Source: an uncultured Selenomonas sp. (GTDB lineage Bacteria; Bacillota; Negativicutes; Selenomonadales; Selenomonadaceae). From it: DNA of 26,632 bases. Below are positions 6,830 to 15,365 of the stretch, piece by piece (within the stretch, counting starts at the first letter, position 1; each line of letters starts with the position of its first letter). The notes below the pieces were generated by a model. It searched no databases, had not been told where the DNA came from, and saw only the letters and a program-made list of their open reading frames with translations. Position numbers and translations under genes: made by a program. The stretch spans positions 1 to 26,632 of the forward strand of contig CALGGN010000058.1 of the NCBI GenBank assembly GCA_937915915.1. The letters are read 5' to 3'.

Positions 6830-8053
6830 TCAATCCTCGTCCACTTCAAAGAGATGCCCCATCTTGACCTTTTTGACCGTCAGATAGCGCTTGTCGAACT
6901 TGTTTGCCTTCATCACGAGAGGCACGCGCTCCACGATTTCCAGCCCATGCCCCTCCAGCCCCGCACGCTTCGCGGGATTGTTCGTGAGCAGGCGGATGGT
7001 CGTAAGCCCCAGATCCGAAAGGATCTGCGCCCCGATGCCGTAGTCCCGGAGATCCGGCGCAAAGCCCAAAAGCACATTGGCTTCCACCGTGTCCTTGCCC
7101 TCATCCTGCAGCGCATAGGCGCGCATCTTGTTTGCCAGGCCGATGCCGCGGCCCTCCTGCCGCATGTAGAGCACCACGCCCTCGCCCTCCTTCTCGATGC
7201 GGCGCAGAGCCGTCGCGAGCTGATCCCCGCAATCGCAGCGCATGGAGCCGAGCGCATCGCCCGTCAGGCATTCGGAATGCACCCGCACCAGCACATTCTG
7301 CTTTCCCGCCACATCACCCTTCACCACGGCAAGATGGCATTTCCCGTCCAGCTTGCTCTCATAGGCCTTAATGCGGAAATGCCCGTATTTGCTTGGAAAA
7401 TCCACATCTGCCACCTGTTCCACGAAACGCTCCGTGCGCTTGCGGTACTCGATCAGCGCCTTGACCGTGATTATATGCAGCCCATGTTTTTTTGCGAACT
7501 CCATGAGCTTCGGCGTGCGCATCATGTGGCCGTCATCATCCATGATTTCACAGCAAAGCCCCGCAGGGTAAAAGCCGGCCAGCCGCGCCAGATCCGTCGT
7601 CGTCTCCGTATGTCCTGCACGGCGCAGGACGCCGCCCTCCACCGAGCGAAGCGGGAACACATGCCCCGGACGGCGGAAACTGGCGGGCTTCGCCGCAGGA
7701 TCCAGCAATTTCCTGATGGTCTGGCAGCGCTCATAGGCGGAAATGCCCGTCTCTGTGTCGAAAGCGTCAATGGAGACCGTGAACGCCGTCTCATGGTGAT
7801 CCGTATTGTTCGCCACCATCTGCCCGATGCCCAGTTCCTCCAGCCTTTTCCCGTCAATCGGCGTGCAGATGAGCCCCTTCGCGTAGGTCGCCATGAAATT
7901 GATGTCCTCCGGCGTCACCGTCTCCGCCGCCACAATGAGATCGCCCTCGTTCTCGCGATCTTCATCATCCACCACCACGATCATCTTGCCGTGCTTGATA
8001 TCCTCAATGGCCTGCTCCACAGTCGCAAAGCCTTCCTTTTCCACTTCCCCCAT
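6830..8053 (-). CDS. ribBA: Bifunctional 3,4-dihydroxy-2-butanone-4-phosphate synthase / GTP cyclohydrolase II
   Basis: A 407-residue fusion. The RibB half (about 1-200) has VVDDEDRENEGDLI and HTETTTDLARLAG and makes the four-carbon unit from ribulose 5-phosphate. The RibA half (about 205-400) has the zinc-cysteine motif HSECLTGDALGSMRCDCGDQ, RQEGRGIGL and LLTNNPAK and opens GTP. Both active sites look complete. The frame is open eight codons further upstream. The ATG at 8051-8053 is chosen because an AAGGGGG ribosome binding site lies just before it and the upstream start would overlap ribE. It is the third gene of the FMN-riboswitch operon, 13 bases after ribE. Confidence 0.96.
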   Translation of the reverse strand: MGEVEKEGFATVEQAIEDIKHGKMIVVVDDEDRENEGDLIVAAETVTPEDINFMATYAKGLICTPIDGKRLEELGIGQMVANNTDHHETAFTVSIDAFDTETGISAYERCQTIRKLLDPAAKPASFRRPGHVFPLRSVEGGVLRRAGHTETTTDLARLAGFYPAGLCCEIMDDDGHMMRTPKLMEFAKKHGLHIITVKALIEYRKRTERFVEQVADVDFPSKYGHFRIKAYESKLDGKCHLAVVKGDVAGKQNVLVRVHSECLTGDALGSMRCDCGDQLATALRRIEKEGEGVVLYMRQEGRGIGLANKMRAYALQDEGKDTVEANVLLGFAPDLRDYGIGAQILSDLGLTTIRLLTNNPAKRAGLEGHGLEIVERVPLVMKANKFDKRYLTVKKVKMGHLFEVDED

Positions 8054-8066
8054 CCGTAAAGCCCCC

Positions 8067-8702
8067 TTAAAATCCATAAGCTTGCAGCATCTCCCGTGTC
8101 ACGCCGGACTGCCCCTGTGTTTCATCTTTGCCTTTCAGCATGCGCTCCACATATTTTCCGATGATATCCGTCTCGATATTCAAAAGGCTGCCAATGTGCT
8201 TTTCCCGAAGATTCGTGCTCTCCCGCGTATGCGGAATGAGCGATACCGTAAAATCCGCCGCGCCTGCGGCAGCCACCGTCAGGCTGATGCCATCCAGCGC
8301 CACGGAGCCTTTTTCCACGATATAGCGCAAGATCCCATCCTCCGCCGCAACCGTGAGCAGGATCGCGTTGCCCTCCTCTTTCCAGCCGGCGATCGTTCCC
8401 GTGCCATCGATATGACCGCTCACGATGTGTCCGCCCATGCGGCTCGCAGGCGTGAGCGCGCGTTCCAGATTCACAGCGCTCCCGTGCCTCAGCTCAGACA
8501 GGGACGTGCGCCGGATCGTTTCGGGCATCACATCCGCCGTGAACTGTCCGCCGCCAAAGCTCGTGACCGTCAGGCAGATACCGTTCACCGCAATGCTGTC
8601 GCCCACATGTGCATCCGAAAGCACTTTGCCGCAAGCGACTGCGATCTGCCCGCCTGCCAGACGCTTCAGGCTCCCGACTTCCTCAATGATTCCCGTAAAC
8701 AT
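8067..8702 (-). CDS. ribE: Riboflavin synthase, alpha subunit
   Basis: A 211-residue protein starting with the diagnostic MFTGIIEEVG. It consists of two lumazine-binding repeats (about 1-97 and 98-200), with the paired motifs GDSIAVNGICLTV and GSVALDGISLTV, and MGGHIVSGHIDGTG in between. It dismutates two 6,7-dimethyl-8-ribityllumazine molecules to riboflavin. It begins three bases after the ribD stop (TGA-ATT-ATG), so it is translationally close-coupled. The gene is called ribE or ribC depending on organism. Confidence 0.96.
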   Translation of the reverse strand: MFTGIIEEVGSLKRLAGGQIAVACGKVLSDAHVGDSIAVNGICLTVTSFGGGQFTADVMPETIRRTSLSELRHGSAVNLERALTPASRMGGHIVSGHIDGTGTIAGWKEEGNAILLTVAAEDGILRYIVEKGSVALDGISLTVAAAGAADFTVSLIPHTRESTNLREKHIGSLLNIETDIIGKYVERMLKGKDETQGQSGVTREMLQAYGF

Positions 8703-8705
8703 AAT

Positions 8706-9803
8706 TCACCGTCCCACATATCCCGTCAGCAGGATATCTCCATCCAACGGCTCCGCTGTCAGCCCGTCCAGCCGCACAGCCTCGGAAAGCTCTCCAAAGC
8801 CCTCTCCTTCCACGGGCGTCAGCGCATTCCGCCCGCCGACGATCTTCGGCGCAAGGAACGCATAGACCTTGTCCACAAGCCCCTCCCGCAAAAAGGAGAA
8901 ATTCACCGTGCCGCCGCCCTCGATGAACACAGAGGTGATCTCACGCTTTGCAAGCTCCTGCAGGAGCATCCTCAAATCCACCCGCGGCCCCTTGCCGCAA
9001 GTAATGATTTCCGCCCCCGCAAGCCCCAGTGCCTCTACTTGCTCCGCCGGCGCCTGCTCCGTCACGGCAATCACCGTCCTTGCCGCTCCATCCCGCAGCA
9101 TTTTGGAGTTCAGCGGCATCCTTGCGGAACTGTCCAAAACAATGCGCACGGGATTTTTCCCGCATCCGTCCGGCAATCGCGTGGTCAGGCTCGGATCATC
9201 CGCCAGCACCGTCCCGATGCCGACCAGAATCCCGTCATAAATGTCACGCAGCGCATGGACGCGGGCCCTGGATGCCGCATTCGTGATCCACTGCGATTTT
9301 CCTTTCGCTGTCGCTATCTTCCCGTCCAATGTCATAGCGGTCTTCATGGCCACAAAGGGCAGCCCCTCCGTCACCCATTTCAGGAAGACTTCGTTCAGCT
9401 TTCTCGCATCCGCCTCCAGCACGTTGCCAGTAACCTCGATCCCCGCATCTCGCAGGATGTCAATTCCCCTGCCGGATACCTTGGGATTCGGGTCCTGCAT
9501 GCCGATGACCACCCGGCGAAGCCCCGCTTCCACCAGCGCCTTTGCGCAAGGACCGGTCCTGCCGTAGTGCGCGCACGGCTCCAAAGTCACATACAGCGTT
9601 GCCTCTCTCGCCAGTTCCCCTGCCATATTCAGCGCATGGATTTCCGCATGCGGCGTTCCCGCCTCGCGGTGCCAGCCTTCCGCCACAATGCGCCCGTCCT
9701 TCACGATGACAGCGCCAACCAACGGATTCGGGGAGGTTCGTCCCCGCCCGTTTTCAGCAATCCTCAGTGCCTCGCGCATGAAATCCTCATCTCTCATACG
9801 CAT
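8706..9803 (-). CDS. ribD: Bifunctional diaminohydroxyphosphoribosylaminopyrimidine deaminase / 5-amino-6-(5-phosphoribosylamino)uracil reductase
   Basis: A 365-residue two-domain enzyme. The N-terminal cytidine-deaminase-like domain shows the zinc site TPHAEIHAL and PCAHYGRTGPCAKALVEAG, with NPLVGAVIV before it. The C-terminal reductase domain (from about residue 145) has MTLDGKIAT, GIGTVLADDPSLTTR and IEGGGTVN. The frame is open into the leader to 9968. The ATG at 9801-9803 follows AAGGAGGAG with good spacing, while the upstream codons overlap the riboswitch terminator. It is the first gene of the operon, controlled by the FMN riboswitch. Confidence 0.96.
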   Translation of the reverse strand: MRMRDEDFMREALRIAENGRGRTSPNPLVGAVIVKDGRIVAEGWHREAGTPHAEIHALNMAGELAREATLYVTLEPCAHYGRTGPCAKALVEAGLRRVVIGMQDPNPKVSGRGIDILRDAGIEVTGNVLEADARKLNEVFLKWVTEGLPFVAMKTAMTLDGKIATAKGKSQWITNAASRARVHALRDIYDGILVGIGTVLADDPSLTTRLPDGCGKNPVRIVLDSSARMPLNSKMLRDGAARTVIAVTEQAPAEQVEALGLAGAEIITCGKGPRVDLRMLLQELAKREITSVFIEGGGTVNFSFLREGLVDKVYAFLAPKIVGGRNALTPVEGEGFGELSEAVRLDGLTAEPLDGDILLTGYVGR

Positions 9804-9832
9804 CCACTCCTCCTTCGGTCGGGGCAAAATAG

Positions 9833-9862
9833 GAAAAAGCTGCCTGAATCTCTTCAGACAGC
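9833..9862 (-). terminator. Riboswitch-controlled terminator before ribD
   Basis: On the minus strand a 10-bp stem (GCTGTCTGAA / TTCAGGCAGC, one G-U pair) with loop GAGA is followed by TTTTT, between the FMN aptamer and ribD. This arrangement is the standard transcriptional-attenuation output of FMN riboswitches. Confidence 0.85.
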
Positions 9863-9894
9863 CCTCATTCCTGCATGAAACGCACAAATGTAAA

Positions 9895-10050
9895 ACAGCT
9901 TTTCTCATCCAGACTACGGAAATGCCGACGAATCCGGCATTCCTACACTGTCGGCCTCGGAATCTCACCGAATCCTGCCAGACCCAAAAAATCCGGCTCG
10001 CGGGCTATACCGCCGGTAGGGAATCTCACCCTGCCCCAAAGATGTTCCTC
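9895..10050 (-). promoter_or_regulatory. FMN riboswitch (RFN element)
   Basis: On the minus strand the leader reads through the conserved RFN blocks in order: TTTGGGGCAGGGTGAGATTCCC, split here as TTTGGGGCAGGGTGAG then ATTCCC; CTACCGGCGGTATAGCCCGCGAGCC, recognisable by ACCGGCGGTA and AGCCCGCGAGCC; GGTGAGATTCCGAGGCCGACAGT, recognisable by GAGATTCCGAGGCCGAC; and the closing AGTCTGGATGAGAAA. These strands form the FMN-binding multi-stem junction. FMN binding should favour the downstream terminator and lower expression of the rib genes and anything cotranscribed. A promoter lies immediately upstream. Confidence 0.95.
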
Positions 10051-10058
10051 TGTGTCCT

Positions 10059-10088
10059 ATCATAGCACTGACACAGGACCCCCGTCAA
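10059..10088 (-). promoter_or_regulatory. Promoter of the rib operon
   Basis: On the minus strand, TTGACG (10083-10088) and TATGAT (10059-10064) are 18 bases apart, placing the start site just before the FMN aptamer. It sits only 15 bases after the stop of the GH13-GH77 gene, so read-through from the glycogen locus is also possible. Confidence 0.75.
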
Positions 10089-10103
10089 CGGGAATCTATA
10101 CTT

Positions 10104-13100
10104 TTACCGCTTGTACTTATTGCAAAGCTCTTTCAGTTTCCCGGCCTCGGCTTCCATCTGGTACCCCGGCTTCAAGCACCATCTCCAGTTCAGTCCCATG
10201 GTGCCCGGCGTATTCATGCGGCTGCGGCTGTCCAGACGCAGCACGTCCTGCATCGGAACAATCGCCAGCCTCGCGTTGGACGCATAGGCGAATTCGATGA
10301 GGCGCCGGCAGACATCCTCCGGCTTGCGGGAATCCGCGCCGATGAGATTTGCGATTTCCGCACGGCTTTCATCGTCAAGATCCTCCATGTACCAGCCCAC
10401 GGTCGTGTTGTTGTCATGGGTGCCCGTATAGACAATGCTGTTCTCCGGTGCCACGAATCCCATGCGGCCCTCTTCATTGAAGTGCAGGGTGAAATGCAGC
10501 ACCTTCATGCCTGGGAACGCGCATGCCGCGCGAAGCGCCTCCACCTCATCCGTGATGATGCCAAGATCCTCCGCAACGATCGGGATATCCCCCAGTTCCT
10601 TGCGGATTGCATCAAAGAATGGCTTGCCCGGCCCCTTGACCCAATGCCCATTGATGGCGGTCTTGGCCTTGCCGTCCACCTCCCAATAGGCTTCAAATCC
10701 GCGGAAGTGATCGATGCGCACGATATCCACAGCCTCATAGAGCTTGGTGAAACGCTGGATCCACCAATGATAGCCCTCCGCCTTCATGGCTTCCCAGTCA
10801 TACTGCGGATTGCCCCAGAGCTGGCCCGTGGCACTGAAATAATCCGGCGGCACTCCCGCAACTGTCTTTGGCGTCCCATCCTCATTGAGGGAGAAGAGCT
10901 TCTGGTTCGCCCATGCATCCGCGCTGTCCGCAGAAATGAAAATCGGCATGTCGCCCATGATCTTAATGCCCTTTTCCCTGGCATAGCTGTGCAATTCGTT
11001 CCACTGCCGGTCAAAAATGTACTGCTGGAATTTCTCAAGGCCGATTCTGGCAGCAAGCTTTACGCGCAAATCCTGGAGCACCGCCTCATCACGATGCTTG
11101 ACACGATCCGGCCATTCCGTCCAGCTCTTTCCCTTGTACTCCTTCTTGATGGCCATGAACAGCGCATAGTCTTCCAGCCAGTACTTCTCTCTGTCGCAGA
11201 AGGCAAGATATTCCAGATTGTCCCCAGCCTGCTTCGCAAAATTCTCATATGCCTTCTTCAGGCACTCCCGCTTGAATTTCCATGCGCGGTCAAAATCAAC
11301 GAAAGCGGTGTAGCTCTCATGCATGACCTTTGCATCGGATTCCTTCAGCAATTTATCGTCGATCAGACGCTCCAAGGAAATCAGCATCGGATTCCCAGCA
11401 AACGCGGACGGCGACTGGTAGGGCGAGTAGCCAAAGTCCACAGGGCCAAGCGGCAAAATCTGCCAGACGGATTGTCCCGCCATATGCAGATAGTCCACGA
11501 AGCGATAAGCTTCCCTGCCCAGATCGCCCATGCCATATCTGGACGGCAGGGATGTCGGATGCAGCAAAATGCCTGCACGCCTGTCATAATTCTGCTTTTC
11601 CTTCCTGTGATGAAGCAAGATTGCCGTCAAAGGCTTCAGCTTTACGGAAATACGTCCGTGCTTCACCGGATACTCATCCGTCTTATCAAAAGCCGCTTCA
11701 AAGTATCCGTCCGCAAAATCGCTCACATCAAAGGATGCGCTGCGGCTCTCTTCTTTGGAACGGTTGAACACGACGATGTAGGAATCGTTTTCCGCTTCCT
11801 GCCCGAAAACATCATGACCGTTGCGGATCACGCGCGCATAGGCCAGTACATCACCCTGCGCGCAGAGCGGCAGCAATTCGCCCGTCTGGAGCACCACATG
11901 CGAATTGCGCTCCGCAATGAACTTCCCATACTGCTCCTTGATCTCCGGCATGCCGCCATCCCACTCATAGGGCCTCCGATTGTAGGGATCCTTGAAGCCC
12001 TGCATGCCAATTTCATCGCCATAATAGATGCACGGGACGCCGGGATAGGTCATCTGCAGGAGCGCCGCCATCAGGAGGCGCGACTTCCCGAGCTCGTAAT
12101 GCTCCTCATCCAGCCGGAACCTTGACTGGTCGATGGCCGGCATCCCATCATAATAAGGCGCCTCGCCAAAGAGCGTGATCGCGCGAATGACATCATGACT
12201 GCCGATGAGATTCATCATGGCATAGAAATTTTCCTTCGGATAATTCTCCCTGAGGCTTTCCATGCGCTTCATGCAAAGTTCCGCATTGATGCCGCCCATG
12301 AAAAAGTCGATGATATTCTGACGGAACGGATAGTTCATCGCAGAGTCCATCTCCTGTCCACACAAATATTCCCTCTGCGTTCCGTAGCTGATCTTATTCG
12401 ACGCATCCTCCCAGACCTCACCGATCAGCACCGCCTCCGGATCGGTTTCCTTCAACTCCTTGAAAAAGCACTGGGAGAATTCTGCCGGCAATTCGTCGAT
12501 GACATCCAGCCGCCAGCCCGATATGCCTTCCTTCATCCAATGATGCAGCACACTGTCCTTGTTGCGGATGATGAAATCCATATAGGACGGCGTTGTTTCC
12601 GTCACGTTCGGAAGGGTGTTGAACCCCCACCAGCTATCGTACTCATAGGGGAAGTTGCGGAAATTATACCACTCGTAAAATGGAGAGTCCTTGGACTGGA
12701 ATGCGCCCTCCGTATCGTACTCGCCCTGCCGGTTGAAATAACGGCTGTTGCTCCCCGTGTGGCTGAACACGCCGTCAATGATGACCCGCATGCCCTTTTC
12801 GCGGGCGGTATCCAGCAGATGCCGGAACTCCTCGTTCGTTCCAAGGATCGGATCGATTTTATGATAGTCCCCCGTATCATAGTGATGATTGCTTTCCGAC
12901 TCGAACACGGGATTCAGATAAATCGTCGAAATGCCGAAGGCCTTCAATGCATCCAGCTTCTGCTCGATTCCCTTGATATTGCCTCCGAAAAAATCATAGG
13001 CCACGATCTCCCGCGTGTCCGGATCTTTGTAATAACAGGGATCGTCGCCCCAATGCGCATGGAACACCGCACCCTTCTTGTCGATGATGGCATTCCCCGC

Positions 13101-13556
13101 ACGGCAGAACCGGTCTGGGAAGATCTGGTACATCACGGAATGCTTGAACCAATCCGGCGTCTTTGCACCTTTATTGTAAACCGTGATCTGGAAGGACGGC
13201 GGCACATGATGGTAAAGCTCGCCCATGCCTCCCAGCTGCTCCGGATTATTGCCGTAGAAACAAGTTCCCGATGCTGACACGATAATGAAATAATACCACA
13301 TCAAGCAGCCTTTTTCCGGCATGGAAACCTCTGCGCTGTAAAAGCGCTCCTCTGCATCATTCGCGTCCTTGGAAGTAAGATTGATCAGCTTTTCGCCAAG
13401 CCCTTCCTGCCAAATGCGCAGAAGCACCTGCTGGATTGGCTCCCGCGCACGGATCCGCAGTCCGAGACGCACCTCGCTTCCCGCTTCGGCAGCTCCCAAG
13501 GTGGAGCGATAATATATTTTTTGCGAGTTATGCTCAACATTTCCCCGCTCGATCAT
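10104..13556 (-). CDS. GH13 debranching/neopullulanase-type enzyme fused to 4-alpha-glucanotransferase (GH77, MalQ)
   Basis: A 1150-residue cytoplasmic fusion. Residues about 15-125 look like a beta-sandwich N-domain (CBM34-like). Residues about 130-650 are a GH13 barrel and C-domain with DGVFSHTG, nucleophile D351 (WRLDVIDE), acid/base E380 (IGEVWED) and D455 (IGSHD). Residues about 658-1150 are a complete MalQ-type GH77 with GILLHPTSLPS, D949 (VRIDHFRGF), E996 (VAEDLG) and D1048 (YTGTHDNN). Expected role: hydrolyse alpha-1,6 branches or limit dextrins and disproportionate the resulting maltooligosaccharides, complementing GlgP. The start follows GAAGGGTGG. It is separated from glgA by a terminator and a repeat element, so it probably has its own transcript. 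The exact GH13 specificity (pullulanase, GlgX-like or neopullulanase) cannot be fixed from sequence. Confidence 0.92.
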   Translation of the reverse strand: MIERGNVEHNSQKIYYRSTLGAAEAGSEVRLGLRIRAREPIQQVLLRIWQEGLGEKLINLTSKDANDAEERFYSAEVSMPEKGCLMWYYFIIVSASGTCFYGNNPEQLGGMGELYHHVPPSFQITVYNKGAKTPDWFKHSVMYQIFPDRFCRAGNAIIDKKGAVFHAHWGDDPCYYKDPDTREIVAYDFFGGNIKGIEQKLDALKAFGISTIYLNPVFESESNHHYDTGDYHKIDPILGTNEEFRHLLDTAREKGMRVIIDGVFSHTGSNSRYFNRQGEYDTEGAFQSKDSPFYEWYNFRNFPYEYDSWWGFNTLPNVTETTPSYMDFIIRNKDSVLHHWMKEGISGWRLDVIDELPAEFSQCFFKELKETDPEAVLIGEVWEDASNKISYGTQREYLCGQEMDSAMNYPFRQNIIDFFMGGINAELCMKRMESLRENYPKENFYAMMNLIGSHDVIRAITLFGEAPYYDGMPAIDQSRFRLDEEHYELGKSRLLMAALLQMTYPGVPCIYYGDEIGMQGFKDPYNRRPYEWDGGMPEIKEQYGKFIAERNSHVVLQTGELLPLCAQGDVLAYARVIRNGHDVFGQEAENDSYIVVFNRSKEESRSASFDVSDFADGYFEAAFDKTDEYPVKHGRISVKLKPLTAILLHHRKEKQNYDRRAGILLHPTSLPSRYGMGDLGREAYRFVDYLHMAGQSVWQILPLGPVDFGYSPYQSPSAFAGNPMLISLERLIDDKLLKESDAKVMHESYTAFVDFDRAWKFKRECLKKAYENFAKQAGDNLEYLAFCDREKYWLEDYALFMAIKKEYKGKSWTEWPDRVKHRDEAVLQDLRVKLAARIGLEKFQQYIFDRQWNELHSYAREKGIKIMGDMPIFISADSADAWANQKLFSLNEDGTPKTVAGVPPDYFSATGQLWGNPQYDWEAMKAEGYHWWIQRFTKLYEAVDIVRIDHFRGFEAYWEVDGKAKTAINGHWVKGPGKPFFDAIRKELGDIPIVAEDLGIITDEVEALRAACAFPGMKVLHFTLHFNEEGRMGFVAPENSIVYTGTHDNNTTVGWYMEDLDDESRAEIANLIGADSRKPEDVCRRLIEFAYASNARLAIVPMQDVLRLDSRSRMNTPGTMGLNWRWCLKPGYQMEAEAGKLKELCNKYKR

Positions 13557-13580
13557 TCGAAACCACCCTTCCCGTGAAAC

Positions 13581-13742
13581 TATGGAACTGGCAATAAATA
13601 AATTTTAAGATAGGACGCAGGATAAATCTCCATAGGCTAGGCGAAGGAGGGAGTCATAGCGGTGCTATGTCGACCGACGACAACGACGCATATGGAGATT
13701 TAAACAAGTCCAATCCAAAATTTATTTATGAACAGTTCCTAT
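13581..13742. repeat. MITE-like inverted-repeat element
   Basis: About 160 bases form a long imperfect hairpin. The outer arms are GGAACTG (13584-13590) / CAGTTCC (13733-13739), then a perfect 13-bp ATAAATAAATTTT (13594-13606) / AAAATTTATTTAT (13717-13729), then a perfect 11-bp AAATCTCCATA (13624-13634) / TATGGAGATTT (13691-13701). The centre holds the small palindrome CATAGC-GGT-GCTATG. Both outer ends abut TA, compatible with a TA target duplication of IS630/mariner-type elements. There is no coding capacity. It lies between glgA and the GH13-GH77 gene. Mobility is an inference; a second copy is not present in this window. Confidence 0.65.
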
Positions 13743-13788
13743 GGGCAAGGAACGATAAAACTTCGATTTGCGATACTCAACGTTCCTC

Positions 13789-13817
13789 AAAAAAGCCCGG
13801 CGAAGAAATCGCCGGGC
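13789..13817 (-). terminator. Terminator after glgA
   Basis: On the minus strand a 9-bp GC-rich stem (GCCCGGCGA / TCGCCGGGC) with a five-base loop is followed by TTTTTT. It sits 28 bases after the glgA stop and ends the glgC-D-P-B-A transcript before the MITE and the GH13-GH77 gene. Confidence 0.9.
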
Positions 13818-13844
13818 CGACCTAACAGACTCAATGCACCAGAC

Positions 13845-15296
13845 TCAGTGCGCCATCAATTTCTCATACAGATCCTTGTATTCCTTCGCAGACCCAGACC
13901 AACTGTAATCCGTATTCATCGCATTCCGCATGATCTTTGTCCAGATCTCGAAATTGCCATAGGTGCTCAGTGCGCGCTTGAGAGAATACATCATCTCATG
14001 CGCATTGTAATTGGCAAAAACAAAGCCATTGCCTGCATTCGCATACTTGTCATATTGCTGTACCGTATCCTTCAGTCCGCCGGTCTCACGCACGACAGGC
14101 ACCGCACCATAGCGGAGCGAGATGAGCTGCCCGATGCCGCACGGCTCGTAATTGGACGGCATGAGGAAGATATCCGCCGAAGCATACATGCGCTGTGCCA
14201 GCTCATTCGAGAACCGGATGTTGCAGGAGACCTTGTTCGGATAGCGCCATGCAAGGCCCTTGAACCAATCCTCATAGATCTTGTCGCCGGTGCCCAGCAA
14301 AACAAACTGGAAGTTCTCATGCATGAGGAGCTCATCCATCATGCGCACCACAAGATCCAATCCCTTTGCAGCAACCAAGCGGGACACCATGACCACCATC
14401 GGGATCTTGCGGCCTCTCGGAAGCCCCAGCAGTTCCTGCAGCTTCTCCTTGTTCGCGCACTTCTTCTCAAAGATCTCAAAGTCCTCATCATCCTTGCCGT
14501 AGTTCGCAAACAAGTACTTGTCCGTTGCCGGATTATAAACCTCATAATCGATGCCGTTCACAATGCCGAACAGCGTATCCTTGCGGCTCCTGAGGAGGCC
14601 ATCCAGATGCTCGCCGAAATACTCATACTGGATTTCCTGTGCGTAGGTGCGGCTGACCGTGGAAACGAAATCCGAATAGATGATGCCGCCCTTCATGAAA
14701 TTCACTGCATCATAGAACTCCAGATCGCCATTGTTGAAATACTTCCAGTCAAGCCCCAGAACATCGCTCATGACATCCTTCGGGAAAACACCCTGATACT
14801 TCAGATTATGGATGGTATAGAGCGTGCGGATGTTCTGATAGCGCTCGTCCCCCATATGCTCCAGCTTCAGGAACACATTCACAAGACCCGCGTGCCAGTC
14901 ATTCGTATGGATCACATCCGGCCAGAAGTCAATCGCCGGAAGCATATTGAGCACGGCACGGCAGAAGAAGGAGAACCTCTCTGCGTCATCATCATAGCCG
15001 TAATAGCCCTCACGGTTGAAATACTCCTGATTGTCCACAAAGTAATAGGTGACGCCCTCCAGCTCATACTCGTCGATGCCGACATATTTCTCCCGCCAGG
15101 ACACATTCAGCGTACCGTCATAGACATGCTTCATGTTGTCGCGGTACTCTTCGGGAATCCCGCCAAACTTCGGCATGATGACCCGGACATCCACACCCTG
15201 CGCCTTCAGCGCCTTTGGCAGCGAGCCTGCCACATCCGCCAAGCCACCGGTCTTGGCAAAAGGTACTGCTTCCGATGCTACATAAAGAACCTTCAT
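13845..15296 (-). CDS. glgA: Glycogen synthase (ADP-glucose, GT5)
   Basis: A 483-residue retaining glucosyltransferase that extends alpha-1,4 glucan chains from ADP-glucose. The N-terminal half begins with MKVLYVASEAVPFAKTGGL, whose K15-TGGL binds the sugar nucleotide. The C-terminal half has MVVMVSRLVAAKGLDL and the active-site loop MPSNYEPCGIGQLISLRYG. Length is typical (about 475-490). AGGAGG lies eight bases before the ATG. It follows glgB by 69 bases and ends at a strong terminator, making it the last gene of the glgCDPBA operon. Confidence 0.97.
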   Translation of the reverse strand: MKVLYVASEAVPFAKTGGLADVAGSLPKALKAQGVDVRVIMPKFGGIPEEYRDNMKHVYDGTLNVSWREKYVGIDEYELEGVTYYFVDNQEYFNREGYYGYDDDAERFSFFCRAVLNMLPAIDFWPDVIHTNDWHAGLVNVFLKLEHMGDERYQNIRTLYTIHNLKYQGVFPKDVMSDVLGLDWKYFNNGDLEFYDAVNFMKGGIIYSDFVSTVSRTYAQEIQYEYFGEHLDGLLRSRKDTLFGIVNGIDYEVYNPATDKYLFANYGKDDEDFEIFEKKCANKEKLQELLGLPRGRKIPMVVMVSRLVAAKGLDLVVRMMDELLMHENFQFVLLGTGDKIYEDWFKGLAWRYPNKVSCNIRFSNELAQRMYASADIFLMPSNYEPCGIGQLISLRYGAVPVVRETGGLKDTVQQYDKYANAGNGFVFANYNAHEMMYSLKRALSTYGNFEIWTKIMRNAMNTDYSWSGSAKEYKDLYEKLMAH

Positions 15297-15365
15297 TGCG
15301 ATATCCTCCTATGAAATAATCTAGTGAAATCTTCACTTTCTGTTCCAACATCTCCTGCGGCAGGA

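Noticed and set aside
7893..9878. Plus-strand open frame of 661 codons antisense to ribBA/ribE/ribD
   Set aside because: It is a shadow of strongly supported minus-strand genes; its composition is dominated by His, Arg and Pro with no recognisable domain.
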